Shown here in pieces: positions 48,432-57,750 of a stretch of DNA of 64,000 nt. The DNA comes from Dactylosporangium sucinum (GTDB taxonomy: Bacteria; Actinomycetota; Actinomycetes; Mycobacteriales; Micromonosporaceae): assembly GCF_014647515.1 (NCBI RefSeq), contig NZ_BMPI01000004.1, positions 103,683 through 167,682 on the forward strand. The letters run 5' to 3'. Every line of letters begins with the position of its first letter. The first letter of the stretch is position 1. The translations under genes were made by a program, and so were the position numbers. The notes beneath the pieces are model-generated. The model was not told the DNA's origin, did not search any database, and was given only the letters and a program-made list of their open reading frames with translations.

Positions 48432-49211
48432 GTGAAAGGCGTGATCGTCGAGCCGGCGACCGGCTACCTGCGCGTGCTCGCCGTCGACGACGAGGTGCCG
48501 GCGCTGGACGAGCTGGCGTACCTGCTGCGGGCCGACCCGCGCGTCGGCCGCCTGCACACGGCCGGTGACGCGACCGAGGCGCTGCGGGTGCTGCGCGACG
48601 TCGACGTCGACGTGGTGTTCCTCGACATCCGCATGCCCGGCCTCGACGGCATGGAGCTCGCGCGGGTGCTCGGCCGGTTCGCCAAGCCGCCGGCCGTCGT
48701 GTTCGTCACCGCGTACGACGACCGGGCCGCGGAGGCGTTCGACCTCGGCGTCGCCGACTACGTGCGCAAGCCCGTCCGCGCCGACCGGATCGCCGAGTCG
48801 CTGCGCCGGGTGCTCGCCACCCGGCTGGTGCCCGCGCACCCGGCGGTCGCCGCGCGCCGTGACCGGCAGGACGACCCGACGATCCCGGTGGAGCTCGCCG
48901 GCACGACCCGGATGCTGCCGCGCTCGTCGGTGCGCTGGGTCGAGGCGCAGGGCGACTACGCCCGCCTGCACACCGCCGACGCCTCGCACCTGGTCCGCGT
49001 CTCCCTGGCGACGCTGGCCGAGCGCTGGGCCGATGCCGGTTTTGTCCGCGTTCACCGGTCGTACCTCGTGCAGCTCAAGCTCATCACCGAGCTGCGCATG
49101 ACCAACAGCGGGTATGTTGTGCTGATCGACGACCACGAGCTGCCCGTCTCGCGCCGCCACACGCGCGAGCTCAAGGATCGGCTGGTCCGGGCGGCGAAGT
49201 CGTGGACGTGA
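48432..49211 (+). CDS. LytTR-family response regulator
   Basis: 259 residues. Receiver domain with phospho-Asp65 in VVFLDIRMPG, acidic pair DDE (19-21) and Lys in YVRKPV; C-terminal LytTR DNA-binding domain (about 155-255; VRWVEAQGDYARLHTADASHLVR, FVRVHRSYLVQL). LytTR proteins bind pairs of short direct repeats upstream of targets. GTG 48432 gives MKGVIVEPATG. Cognate to the preceding LytS-type kinase; probable targets are symporter operons at 52.9-60.5 kb (inference). Confidence 0.94.
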   Translation: MKGVIVEPATGYLRVLAVDDEVPALDELAYLLRADPRVGRLHTAGDATEALRVLRDVDVDVVFLDIRMPGLDGMELARVLGRFAKPPAVVFVTAYDDRAAEAFDLGVADYVRKPVRADRIAESLRRVLATRLVPAHPAVAARRDRQDDPTIPVELAGTTRMLPRSSVRWVEAQGDYARLHTADASHLVRVSLATLAERWADAGFVRVHRSYLVQLKLITELRMTNSGYVVLIDDHELPVSRRHTRELKDRLVRAAKSWT

Positions 49212-49272
49212 CGCACAGAAGTTCTCCACAATCCCTCCACATTGCCGACTGAGGCCCTGCACGTCCTGCGAA

Positions 49273-49278
49273 TACGCT
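49273..49278 (+). promoter_or_regulatory. -10 box of the OmpR-type regulator gene
   Basis: TACGCT, seven bases, then ATG 49286; leaderless pattern. It separates this two-component system from the LytTR pair. Confidence 0.45.
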
Positions 49279-49285
49279 GCGAGAC

Positions 49286-49984
49286 ATGAACGGAGCAGGG
49301 GAGCGGCGCCGGGTGCTCGTCGTCGAGGACGAGCGGATGATCGCGGAGTCGATCGCGGTGCGGCTGCGGGCCGAGGGGTTCGCGGTCGACCAGGCTCACG
49401 ACGGGCCGGCCGCGGTCGCGGCGGCCAAGCTCCTGCGCCCCGACCTCGTGGTCCTCGACGTGATGCTGCCCGGCTTCGACGGCCTCGAGGTCTGCCGGCG
49501 CATCCAGGCCGAGCGCCCGGTCGCGGTGCTCATGCTGACCGCCCGCGACGACGAGACCGACATGCTGGTCGGGCTCGCCGTCGGGGCCGACGACTACCTG
49601 ACCAAGCCGTTCTCGATGCGCGAGCTCGCCGCCCGGGTCCACGTGCTGCTGCGCCGGCTGGAGCGCCTCGCGCACGTCGAGCCGGACCTGGACGAGGCGC
49701 CGATCGTCCTCGGCGACCTGGAGATCAACCGGGCCCAGCGGCGGGTGACCCGCGCCGGGGTCGAGGCCCACCTGACCCCGACCGAGTTCGACCTCCTGGT
49801 CAACCTCGCGACGAGGCCTCGCACGGTGCTGCCGCGGGAGCGCCTGCTGGCCGAGGTCTGGGGCTGGGCGGACGCGTCGGGCACCCGCACGGTCGACAGT
49901 CACATCAAGGCACTGCGCCGCAAGCTGGGCGCCGACCTGATCCGCACCGTCCACGGCGTCGGCTATGCCCTGGAGGCCGCGTGA
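49286..49984 (+). CDS. OmpR/PhoB-family response regulator
   Basis: 232 residues: receiver with acidic ED (14-15), phospho-Asp58 in LVVLDVMLPG, Thr in MLTARDD and Lys in YLTKPF; C-terminal winged-helix DNA-binding domain (LTPTEFDLLVNLATRPRTVLPRERLL, SHIKALRRKLG, VHGVGYALE). A HisKA kinase gene follows after 19 bases, clearly the partner. Signal unknown. Confidence 0.96.
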   Translation: MNGAGERRRVLVVEDERMIAESIAVRLRAEGFAVDQAHDGPAAVAAAKLLRPDLVVLDVMLPGFDGLEVCRRIQAERPVAVLMLTARDDETDMLVGLAVGADDYLTKPFSMRELAARVHVLLRRLERLAHVEPDLDEAPIVLGDLEINRAQRRVTRAGVEAHLTPTEFDLLVNLATRPRTVLPRERLLAEVWGWADASGTRTVDSHIKALRRKLGADLIRTVHGVGYALEAA

Positions 49985-50003
49985 ACGGCGAAGCGAGGGC
50001 CAC

Positions 50004-51023
50004 ATGAAAAAGATCATGGACTTGTTGCCGAGGCCCCTTGACCCGGTCCGGTCGATCAAGCTCAAGCTGGCGATCCTGCTGTTCGCGTCCGCGCTCGCCG
50101 GCCTGCTCGTCTTCCGGATCGGCATCGGCTGGATGCCGCCGACGACGAGCGCGATGGCCCTCACCGTCGGACTGCTGACCTCGCAGATCCTGGCCCACGG
50201 CGTGACCTCGCCGCTGCGCGAGATGACCGCCGCCGCCCGCGCGATGGCCCGCGGCGACTACAAGGTGCGGGTCCGCTCCACGTCCCGCGACGAGGTCGGC
50301 CAGCTCGCCGCCGCGTTCAACCAGATGGCCGGCGAGCTCGCCGCCGCCGACCAGCAGCGCCGCGAGCTGATCGCGAACGTGTCCCACGAGCTGCGGACGC
50401 CGATCTCCGCGGTACAGGCGATGCTGGAGAACATCGTGGACGGCGTCGCCGAGCCGGATCCCGCCACGCTCCGCACGGCGCTCGCGCAGACCGAGCGGCT
50501 GGGCCGGCTGGTCACCGAGCTGCTGGACATCTCGCGTCTCGACGCGGGAGTGGTACCCCTGGACCGCGAGACCTTCCGCATCGACGACCTCCTCCACGAG
50601 GTCGTCGCCGAGGCCGAGGTCAAGGCCACGGCCACCGGCAGCAAGGTCGACTATCTCACCTGCTCGTTCCCCGAGGACGCCCTGGTCAGCGCCGACCGGG
50701 CCCGGCTGCACCACGTCCTGACCAACCTCGTCGACAACGCCACCCGGCACAGCCCCGAGGGCGGCACGGTGACCATCATCGGCCGCCGCGACGCCCAGCA
50801 CGTGATGATCGAGGTCGCCGACGAGGGCCCGGGCATCCCGCACGCCGAGCGCGAGCGCGTCTTCGAACGCTTCACCCGCGGCGCCCGCCCCTCCGGCGGC
50901 GGCACCGGCCTGGGCCTGGCCATCGCCCAGTGGCTGACCCAGCTGCACGACGGCACGATCGCGGTGATCGAACAGCCGGACGGCCACCCCGGCGCCCGCA
51001 TCCGCGTGACGCTACCCGCCTGA
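50004..51023 (+). CDS. HAMP/HisKA sensor histidine kinase
   Basis: 339 residues, partner of the preceding regulator. Two membrane helices at about 20-40 and 50-66 with almost no external loop, so it probably senses within the membrane or cytoplasm. HAMP (about 66-118), HisKA with His128 in ANVSHELRTPISA, HATPase with N-box LTNLVDNATRHSPEGG, DEGPGIP and GGTGLGLAIAQ. ATG 50004 is placed by GCGAGGG upstream and by the basic N-terminus; an earlier in-frame start would run into the regulator gene. Confidence 0.94.
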   Translation: MKKIMDLLPRPLDPVRSIKLKLAILLFASALAGLLVFRIGIGWMPPTTSAMALTVGLLTSQILAHGVTSPLREMTAAARAMARGDYKVRVRSTSRDEVGQLAAAFNQMAGELAAADQQRRELIANVSHELRTPISAVQAMLENIVDGVAEPDPATLRTALAQTERLGRLVTELLDISRLDAGVVPLDRETFRIDDLLHEVVAEAEVKATATGSKVDYLTCSFPEDALVSADRARLHHVLTNLVDNATRHSPEGGTVTIIGRRDAQHVMIEVADEGPGIPHAERERVFERFTRGARPSGGGTGLGLAIAQWLTQLHDGTIAVIEQPDGHPGARIRVTLPA

Positions 51024-51098
51024 TTCCTTCGGATTCGGTACAGCGGAGGCCACCGTCGGCCGCCCGCGCACTCCCGCATGCCCTCAGGAGGCTTCGCC

Positions 51099-52904
51099 AT
51101 GCCAGCAGCCGAAACCCCGGACGAGACCCCAGCGCCCGCCGAGTCGCCGGCCACGCCGCCGAGCCGGGCGGACCCCACCGAGACCGGCGGCGCCGGGAAC
51201 CCGAGGGATACGGAACCCCCCGGCGCCGCCCCCCGACCCGCGGCCCCGTCAGCGATTCCCACCCCGCGCCCGGCGGCGCCCGCCACCGGTCCGTCCGCGG
51301 ATTCGCGCGCGGGCGGCGGGGGTGGGGTGGCGGTGGCCATCAAGGTGCCACCGAAGCCGCCGCAGGCCGGTTGGGCCGGGCCGGCGCCGACGCCGGTGTC
51401 GCCCATGGTCATTCCGGCCCTGATGCGGCCCGTGCCGCTCGGCCCACCGTCCCCGACGCTCTTCCAGCGGCGCTGGCCGCGGCGCACGCCGGCCGCCGCG
51501 ACCGCCGCCCTCGCCGGCGGCCTGGTCACGGCCATCGTCGCGGCCGCCGCCGTGCCGCTGGACCGCCCCGGCCTCGGCTGGCCGATCGCCGGCCTGGCCA
51601 TGCTGGTCTCCCTCGGCGTCGTGCTGTGGAAGGGCGGCACCGGCCGCGTCGAGTCGTTCGCCTGGTGCGCCGCCGCGCTCGCGCTGCTGTCGGTGGGTGC
51701 CTTCCGGGCCGCCGGCTGGCTGTTCTTCCTCTGCCTCATGGCCGCGTTCGGCTGCGTGGCCCTCGCCGTCGGGCGCGGCCGTCGGGTGCCGGCCCTGTTC
51801 ATAGCCCTGATCAACGTCCCGCTCGCCGGCTTCCGCGCCCTGCCGTGGGTCGCCGCCGGGATGAGCCGGCTCAAGGGCACGGGCAACAACGTCGTGCGCC
51901 TCGCCGCCTCGGCCGGGCTCGGGGTGCTGCTGCTCGTCGTCTTCGGCGCCCTGTTCGCCAGCGCCGACGTGGCGTTCGACCGGATCGTCGACCAGGTCGT
52001 GCCGGAGTTCTCGGCCGGCACCGTGGTGCGCTGGATCTTCGTCGGCACGGTCGCCGCCTGGCTGCTGTTCGGCGCCGCGTACCTCGTCGACAGCCCGTCG
52101 GCCGTCGGCGACCGGGAGCCGGGCGAGCCGCGCACGGTTCGCCGGGTCGAGTGGCTGGTGCCGGTCGGCGCGCTGCTGGTGATGTTCGTGGCCTTCGTCG
52201 CCGTCCAGCTCACCGTGCTCTACGGCGACCGCGGGTACGTCATGAAGACCGTCGGGCTGACCTTCGCCGAGTACGCCCGCAAGGGCTTCTGGCAGCTGCT
52301 CGTGGTCACGCTGCTCACGCTCGTCGTTATGGCGGTCACCGTCCGTAAGGCTCCACGCGGTACCGTCACCGACCGGATCCTGCTGCGGGTCGTGCTCGGC
52401 CTGCTCGCCGCCTGCACGCTCGTGATCGTGGGCTCCGCGGTGAAGCGGATGGACGTCTACGAGGAGGCGTACGGCTACACGCGGCTGCGCGTCTTCGTCA
52501 CCGCCTTCGAGCTGTGGCTCGGCGCGCTGTTCGTCCTCGTGATGATCGGCGGCCTGGCCCGGCGGGCCCGCTGGCTGCCCCGGGTGGCGGTCGCGCTGTG
52601 GGTGGTCACGCTGCTCGGGCTGGCCGGGCTCAACCCGGACCGGTTCATCGCGGCCGGCAACGTCCAGCGGGTGGCGGCGAACAACGCCGATGTCTGGTAC
52701 CTCTCCACGCTCTCCGCCGACGCCGTGCCCGAGCTGCGCAAGCTCCCGGCCGGTGCCCGCGAGTGCGCGCTGTCGGCGATATCGAGGGATCTCTACTACG
52801 ACCGCGACGACTGGCGCGGCTGGAACCTGGCCCGCGAGCAGGCGCGCGAGGTGGCACCGAGGCCCGTCGATGTCGGCGACTACCCCTGCTATCGACGTTA
52901 CTGA
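51099..52904 (+). CDS. DUF4173/DUF4153-type membrane protein
   Basis: 601 residues. The first 130 are Pro/Ala-rich and probably cytoplasmic; then about 11-12 hydrophobic helices (from RRTPAAATAALAGGLVTAIV on). Family hallmarks: FASADVAFDRI, YARKGFWQLL, and YGYTRLRVFVTAFELWL. C-terminus is a soluble part (DVWYLSTLSADAVPELRKLP). Function unknown. ATG 51099 is preceded by a perfect AGGAGG at 51086-51091; ATG 51078 upstream lacks this. Follows the kinase gene by 75 bases, so it may be part of its regulon. Confidence 0.9.
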   Translation: MPAAETPDETPAPAESPATPPSRADPTETGGAGNPRDTEPPGAAPRPAAPSAIPTPRPAAPATGPSADSRAGGGGGVAVAIKVPPKPPQAGWAGPAPTPVSPMVIPALMRPVPLGPPSPTLFQRRWPRRTPAAATAALAGGLVTAIVAAAAVPLDRPGLGWPIAGLAMLVSLGVVLWKGGTGRVESFAWCAAALALLSVGAFRAAGWLFFLCLMAAFGCVALAVGRGRRVPALFIALINVPLAGFRALPWVAAGMSRLKGTGNNVVRLAASAGLGVLLLVVFGALFASADVAFDRIVDQVVPEFSAGTVVRWIFVGTVAAWLLFGAAYLVDSPSAVGDREPGEPRTVRRVEWLVPVGALLVMFVAFVAVQLTVLYGDRGYVMKTVGLTFAEYARKGFWQLLVVTLLTLVVMAVTVRKAPRGTVTDRILLRVVLGLLAACTLVIVGSAVKRMDVYEEAYGYTRLRVFVTAFELWLGALFVLVMIGGLARRARWLPRVAVALWVVTLLGLAGLNPDRFIAAGNVQRVAANNADVWYLSTLSADAVPELRKLPAGARECALSAISRDLYYDRDDWRGWNLAREQAREVAPRPVDVGDYPCYRRY

Positions 52905-52913
52905 GCGAGGCAA

Positions 52914-52954
52914 CGCGAGGGCCGACGTTCGGACGGGGGACGTCGGCCCTTGCG
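52914..52954 (+). terminator. terminator of DUF4173 gene
   Basis: AGGGCCGACGT (52918-52928) / ACGTCGGCCCT (52940-52950), 11 perfect pairs with an 11-base loop; further outward pairs with one wobble reach 52914-52954. Followed by TTTGTTTC. Confidence 0.88.
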
Positions 52955-52986
52955 TTTGTTTCGGGAGCGTTGCGAGACTGCGGTCC

Positions 52987-53376
52987 ATGGAGCCACCCGC
53001 GCCGCGCGTCCGCGTGGTGCTCGGTGACGTCGCCCGCACGCGCATCAAGCCGGCGCGGACCCGCGCCGAGCTGGAGGAGCAGAGCCCCGTCGGGGAGGCG
53101 CTGGCGCGCGGGCTGGTGCGGGCCCAGTTCGCGGTGGCGATGCGGCTGGCGGCCGTGGTCGCCGTCGGGCTCGGCGGGCTGCCGCTGCTCTTCGCGGCCG
53201 CGCCGGCGGTCGCCAAGGCCCGGCTCTTCGGCGTCTCGCTGCCCTGGCTGCTGCTCGGCGTTCTCGCCTACCCCTTCCTCTACCTCGTCGGCTCGGCCTA
53301 CGTCCACCTCGCCGAGCGCAACGAGCAGGAGTTCGCGGCACTGGTCGAGGACCGCGGCGGGCAGCCGCCGCAATGA
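52987..53376 (+). CDS. DUF485-like small membrane protein (first symporter operon)
   Basis: 129 residues with two helices (about 48-68 and 78-98), in the place taken by DUF485 proteins before acetate-type symporters. N-terminal region is more basic and longer than usual DUF485 (VVLGDVARTRIKPARTRAELEEQS). ATG 52987; stop overlaps the symporter start by ATGA, so translation is coupled. Likely helper of symporter assembly or activity. Confidence 0.82.
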   Translation: MEPPAPRVRVVLGDVARTRIKPARTRAELEEQSPVGEALARGLVRAQFAVAMRLAAVVAVGLGGLPLLFAAAPAVAKARLFGVSLPWLLLGVLAYPFLYLVGSAYVHLAERNEQEFAALVEDRGGQPPQ

Positions 53377-55070
53377 GCTCGTACGCGCTGGCCGGCGTCA
53401 TCCTCGTCACCCTCGTGACCGTCGCCATCGGCATCTACGGCCTGCGCTTCGCCCGAACCACCTCCGACTTCCTCGTCGCGTCGCGCATGGTCAGCCCGAC
53501 CTGGAACGCGGCGGCGATCAGCGGCGAGTACCTCTCCGCCGCCAGCTTCCTGGGCGTCGCCGGCCTGGTGCTGAAGCACGGCGTCGATGTCCTCTGGTAT
53601 CCGGTGGGATTCGCCGCCGGCTATCTCGCCCTGCTGCTGTTCGTCGCCGCTCCGCTGCGGAGATCGGGCGCCTTCACGCTCCCCGACTTCTGCGAGGTGC
53701 GGCTGCGCTCGAAGCGGCTGCGCAAGCTCGCCACGGCATTCGTCATGTTCATCGGCTGGCTGTACCTCGTGCCGCAGCTGCAGGGCGCCGGCCTGACCCT
53801 GCAGACCGTCACCGGCGCCCCCTACGCGCTCGGCGCGCTGCTCGTCGGGGTGGTCGTCACCCTCAACGTGGCGCTCGGCGGGATGCGCTCCATCACCTTC
53901 GTGCAGGCGTTCCAGTACTGGCTGAAGCTCACCGCACTCGCCGTGCCGTTCGTGTTCCTGCTCATGCAGTGGCAGTCCGACGGCCGCCCGGCGCTCACCG
54001 CCCCCGACGGACCGCGGTTCCCGGAATCGACCAGCGTCGTCATCGATCACAGCACCCGCATGACCGTGCAGGAGCCGACCGCGGTCACGGTGCGCGGCCG
54101 GTTGGACGGCGCTGCGGTGGACGGTCCCGTCACGCTCACGGTCGGCGAGCACGTCGTCACCGACAACACGACGCTGGTCTTCCCGGCGGATTCCTCGGTA
54201 CCGCACGTGGCCGCCGTCTCCGACGAGCGCCCCATGGACTGGCTGCTGCCGGGCGAGCACTCGCAGGGCCTGTTCGCCACGTACTCGCTCATCCTGGCCA
54301 CGTTCCTCGGCACCATGGGCCTGCCGCACGTGCTGGTCCGCTTCTACACCAACCCCGACGGCGCGGCCGCCCGCCGGACCACGCTCGTCGTCCTCGGCCT
54401 CGTCGGCGTCTTCTACCTGACCCCGACCCTGTACGGTGTGCTCGGTCGCGTGTACACACCGCAACTGCTCATGACCGGCAACACCGACGCCGTCGTCCTG
54501 CTGCTCCCGGCGGCCGCGCTCGGCGGCGGCGTCACCGGTCAGCTACTCAGCGCGCTGGTCGCGGCCGGTGCCTTCGCCGCCTTCCTGTCCGCCTCCTCCG
54601 GCCTGCTCACCAGCGTCGCCGGCGTGCTCTCCACCGACGTGCTCGGCCACGGCTCCGTCCGCGACTTCCGCCGCTCGGCCCTGGTCGCCGGGGTGGTACC
54701 GCTGCTGCTCGCACTGTTCGTGGCGAGCCTCGACGTGTCCCAGGTCGTCGGCCTGGCGTTCGCCGTCGCCGCGTCGAGCTTCTGCCCGCTGCTGGTGCTC
54801 GGCATCTGGTGGCGCGGCCTGACCGCGATCGGCGCCGCGGCCGGGATCGTGATCGGCGGCGGCACCGCGGCGTCGGCGGTCCTGCTGACCGTGCTCGGCG
54901 GCCCGCTGGAGGGCTGGGCCGGCGTGCTCACCACCCAGCCCGCGGCCTGGTCGGTGCCCCTGGCCTTCCTGGTCATGATCTTCGTCTCGCTCCTCACCCG
55001 GCACCGCTTGCCGTCCGGCGTCGGAGCGATCATGCTTCGCCTGCATGCGCCGGACGCGTTGCGCATGTAG
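53373..55070 (+). CDS. sodium:solute symporter with beta-rich extracellular insert
   Basis: 565-residue SSS-family carrier, about 13 helices, akin to cation/acetate symporter ActP (ISGEYLSAASFLGVAGL, LGTMGLPHVLVRFYTNPDG). After the sixth helix it carries an insert of about 90 residues (from about 205 to 300: STRMTVQEPTAVTVRGR, GPVTLTVGEHVV) rich in beta strands and not seen in the second symporter of this window. Probably an external domain. Carboxylate transported unknown. Coupled to the DUF485-like gene; the LytS/LytTR pair 5 kb upstream is a likely controller. Confidence 0.92.
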   Translation: MSSYALAGVILVTLVTVAIGIYGLRFARTTSDFLVASRMVSPTWNAAAISGEYLSAASFLGVAGLVLKHGVDVLWYPVGFAAGYLALLLFVAAPLRRSGAFTLPDFCEVRLRSKRLRKLATAFVMFIGWLYLVPQLQGAGLTLQTVTGAPYALGALLVGVVVTLNVALGGMRSITFVQAFQYWLKLTALAVPFVFLLMQWQSDGRPALTAPDGPRFPESTSVVIDHSTRMTVQEPTAVTVRGRLDGAAVDGPVTLTVGEHVVTDNTTLVFPADSSVPHVAAVSDERPMDWLLPGEHSQGLFATYSLILATFLGTMGLPHVLVRFYTNPDGAAARRTTLVVLGLVGVFYLTPTLYGVLGRVYTPQLLMTGNTDAVVLLLPAAALGGGVTGQLLSALVAAGAFAAFLSASSGLLTSVAGVLSTDVLGHGSVRDFRRSALVAGVVPLLLALFVASLDVSQVVGLAFAVAASSFCPLLVLGIWWRGLTAIGAAAGIVIGGGTAASAVLLTVLGGPLEGWAGVLTTQPAAWSVPLAFLVMIFVSLLTRHRLPSGVGAIMLRLHAPDALRM

Positions 55071-55185
55071 CGGGGGTGGCGAGGTTGACCTACGGTCGAG
55101 ACGTGAGCGGTTCGGAGCGGAGCGGAGAGGCCGCGAACCAGAGGCACAGGGAGCACGAGCGTTGCCGGAGCGAAGCGGAGGCAAC

Positions 55186-55947
55186 GTGAGCGTGCCGGGT
55201 GGTGCCGCTCTCGCGTTGCGGGGGCTGACGAAGCGTTTTGAGGACAAGGTCGCGGTCGCCGGGGTCGACCTCGACGTGCCCAGCGGGTCGTTCTTCGGCC
55301 TGCTCGGGCCGAACGGTGCGGGCAAGACCACGTCGCTGTCGATGGCGGTCGGGCTGCTGCGGCCGGACGCCGGCCACGCGTACGTGCTCGGGCACGACGT
55401 CTGGTCGGACCCGGTCGAGGCCAAGCGGCGCCTCGGCGCACTGCCCGACTCCGCCCGGATGTTCGACCGGCTGTCCGGCAGCGAGCTGCTCGCCTACAAC
55501 GGCCTGCTCCGCGGGCTCCCGCAGGACGTCATCGACGCCCGGGCGAGCGAGCTGCTCGACGTGCTCGGCCTGGCCGACGCCGGCCGGACGCTCGTCGTCG
55601 ACTACTCGGCCGGCATGAAGAAGAAGATCGGCCTCGCCTGCGCGATGCTGCACGCCCCGCGCCTGCTCGTCCTCGACGAACCGTTCGAGGCGGTCGACCC
55701 GGTCTCGGGCGCGCTGATCCGCGACATCCTCATCCGCTATGTCCGCAACGGCGGCACGGTGATCTTCTCCAGCCACGTGATGGAGGTCGTCGAGCGCCTC
55801 TGCACGCACATCGCGATCCTGGCCGACGGCCGGATCAAGCGGATCGGCACGATCGACGAGGTTCGCGCCGGCCGGGAGCTCGAGGACGTGTTCGTCGAGG
55901 TCGTCGGCGGCCGGGTCGCGACGGGCGCGGAACTGTCGTGGTTGTGA
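55186..55947 (+). CDS. ABC transporter ATP-binding protein
   Basis: 253-residue nucleotide-binding subunit of an ABC-2-type exporter. Walker A GPNGAGKT at 41-48; signature YSAGMKKKIGLA (SAG in place of SGG); Walker B LLVLDEPFEAVDP; H-loop FSSHVMEVVE. GTG 55186 has GCGGAGGCAAC upstream. The stop overlaps the start of the permease gene (GTGA), so they form one exporter. Substrate unknown; the permease's style suggests a lipid, peptide or drug. Confidence 0.95.
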   Translation: MSVPGGAALALRGLTKRFEDKVAVAGVDLDVPSGSFFGLLGPNGAGKTTSLSMAVGLLRPDAGHAYVLGHDVWSDPVEAKRRLGALPDSARMFDRLSGSELLAYNGLLRGLPQDVIDARASELLDVLGLADAGRTLVVDYSAGMKKKIGLACAMLHAPRLLVLDEPFEAVDPVSGALIRDILIRYVRNGGTVIFSSHVMEVVERLCTHIAILADGRIKRIGTIDEVRAGRELEDVFVEVVGGRVATGAELSWL

Positions 55948-57743
55948 ACCCGCCCGGCCCGCGTCAGCCGGCCGAGCCGCCGGTCCCGGGAGAACCCGGG
56001 GGCCCGCAGGTTCCCGCGCAGCGTCCGGCACCGGCCGACGCGCCCCGCCCCGAGCTGCATCAACCGGTCCCGGTCGGCGTGCCCAAGGTCAGCTACTTCG
56101 TCCGGCTCAAGCTCCGCATCATGCGCAACAGCCTGCGTCCCGGCCGCCGGCACCGCGACGACCGGAAGGTGCGCTTCTTCAGCCGGTACGGTCGCCTCCT
56201 GCTCTTCATCTTCGGCCTGCTCGCCGGCCTGTGGGCGGCCGTGCTCGGGTTCGCGGCGTTCGCCGGCAGCAGCCTGGCCGACCCGGAGCTCCGCGCCCCG
56301 CTGGCCACGTTCGCCGGCACCGCCGTCGTGCTCGCCTGGGTGTTCGTCCCGTTGCTGTTCTTCGGCGTCGACGAGACGCTTGACCCGGCCCGCTTCGCGC
56401 TGCTGCCGGTGCCGCGCCGCACCCTCGTGCTCGGCATGCTGGCGGCCGCGTTCGTCGGCATCCCGCCGCTCGTCACGCTGCTGGCGACCCTCGGCTCGAC
56501 GGTCGGCGCGGTGCTCGACGGCGGTCTGGCCGCCGGCCTCGTGGCGGTCCTCGGCGCGCTCGTCGGCATCGCCCTGTGCGTCGCCGCGAGCCGCGCGGTG
56601 ACCAGCGCCTTCGCCCGCATGCTGCGCTCGCGCCGGGTCCGCGACCTCGCCGCGCTGCTCATCGCGCTGCTCGGCATCTCCTGCAACCCGATCTTCCAGT
56701 TGGTCTTCACCGTCGTGCAGCACGGCGAGTCGAAGCAGTCGTCGGCGGTCGGCGAGGTGCTGTCCTGGACCCCGCTCGCCGCGCCGTACGTCGCCTACCT
56801 CGACGCGATCGACGGCAATTGGGGGCTGGTCGCCGCCCGGCTGCTGATCGGCGTGGCCGGCGTGGTCGTGCTGCTCTGGTGGTGGCTGCGGACCATCGAG
56901 TCGGCGATGCTCGGCGTCTCCGACGGCCCGGGCGCGCGCAAGGGGGCGGTCACCGACCCGCCCGTCCGCGCCTTCGTCCCGCGGTCGCTGCGGTTCGTGC
57001 CGACCGGCCGCTTCGCCGGGCTGCTGGCCCGCGAGGTGCGGTACTGGCTGCGCGACCCCCGTCGCCGGGCCAGCCTGATCTCGCTGCTGGCCGCCTCGAT
57101 CGTGATCCCGTTCGCGTTCACCTTCGGCGCCGGCGGGCCGGGCAGCCAGGGTCTCAGCGGCGGCGCGCTCGTCTACTCGCTGCTGTTCGCGGGGGCCTTC
57201 GTCGGCCTGGCGCTCGTCAACCAGTTCGGCAACGACGGCACCGCCTACGCGCTGCACATGCTCACCAGCGTCCCCGGCCAGGTCGAGCTGGCCGCCCGCG
57301 CGCTGGGCGTGGGCATCCTGACGTTTCCCCTGCTCGCCGTGGGAACGATCGTGGTCTCGATCGTGAGCGGCCACGCGGCGCAGCTCCCGGCCGCGCTCGG
57401 CGTGGGCCTGTGCGCGTTCGGCGTCTCGGTCGGCGCGGCGGGCATCACGTCGGTCCTGGCGCCCTACCCGATGCCGGACACCACCAACCCGTTCACCATG
57501 AACTCCGGCCGCGGCAGCGTGAAGAGCCTGCTCTCGTTCGTGAGCATGTTCGTCACGTGGCTGCTCACGGCGCCGCTGCTGGTCGCCTTCACGTTCCTGC
57601 CCGACCGGCTGACCTGGCTGGTCCTGCCGCTCGGCGTGGCCTGGGGCCTGGCGCTGGGCTGGGTCGGCACCCGCGTCGCCGGCTCGCTCCTGGAGCGGCG
57701 CGCCCCGGAGGTGCTGGCCGCGGTCACCCCGAAGAAGGCCTGA
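55944..57743 (+). CDS. ABC-2-type permease, 599 aa
   Basis: Large membrane partner of the preceding ATPase: Pro-rich N-terminus of about 50 residues, then about 12 helices in two halves with a cytoplasmic loop in the middle (SDGPGARKGAVTDPPVRAFVPRSLRFVPTGRFAGLLAREVRYWLRDPRRR, i.e. the coupling region). Like the bacterial ABC-2 transporter fold with duplicated domain. GTG 55944 overlaps the ATPase stop; GTG 55938 two codons earlier is also possible. The stop is 7 bases before a flavin-reductase-like gene. Confidence 0.9.
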   Translation: MNPPGPRQPAEPPVPGEPGGPQVPAQRPAPADAPRPELHQPVPVGVPKVSYFVRLKLRIMRNSLRPGRRHRDDRKVRFFSRYGRLLLFIFGLLAGLWAAVLGFAAFAGSSLADPELRAPLATFAGTAVVLAWVFVPLLFFGVDETLDPARFALLPVPRRTLVLGMLAAAFVGIPPLVTLLATLGSTVGAVLDGGLAAGLVAVLGALVGIALCVAASRAVTSAFARMLRSRRVRDLAALLIALLGISCNPIFQLVFTVVQHGESKQSSAVGEVLSWTPLAAPYVAYLDAIDGNWGLVAARLLIGVAGVVVLLWWWLRTIESAMLGVSDGPGARKGAVTDPPVRAFVPRSLRFVPTGRFAGLLAREVRYWLRDPRRRASLISLLAASIVIPFAFTFGAGGPGSQGLSGGALVYSLLFAGAFVGLALVNQFGNDGTAYALHMLTSVPGQVELAARALGVGILTFPLLAVGTIVVSIVSGHAAQLPAALGVGLCAFGVSVGAAGITSVLAPYPMPDTTNPFTMNSGRGSVKSLLSFVSMFVTWLLTAPLLVAFTFLPDRLTWLVLPLGVAWGLALGWVGTRVAGSLLERRAPEVLAAVTPKKA

Positions 57744-57750
57744 TGGTGCG

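Noticed and set aside
55100..55185. GGAGCGGAGCGGAGAG-type purine repeats before the ABC gene
   Set aside because: Short, imperfect and without symmetry; they look like ordinary low-complexity sequence in a ribosome-binding-site context.
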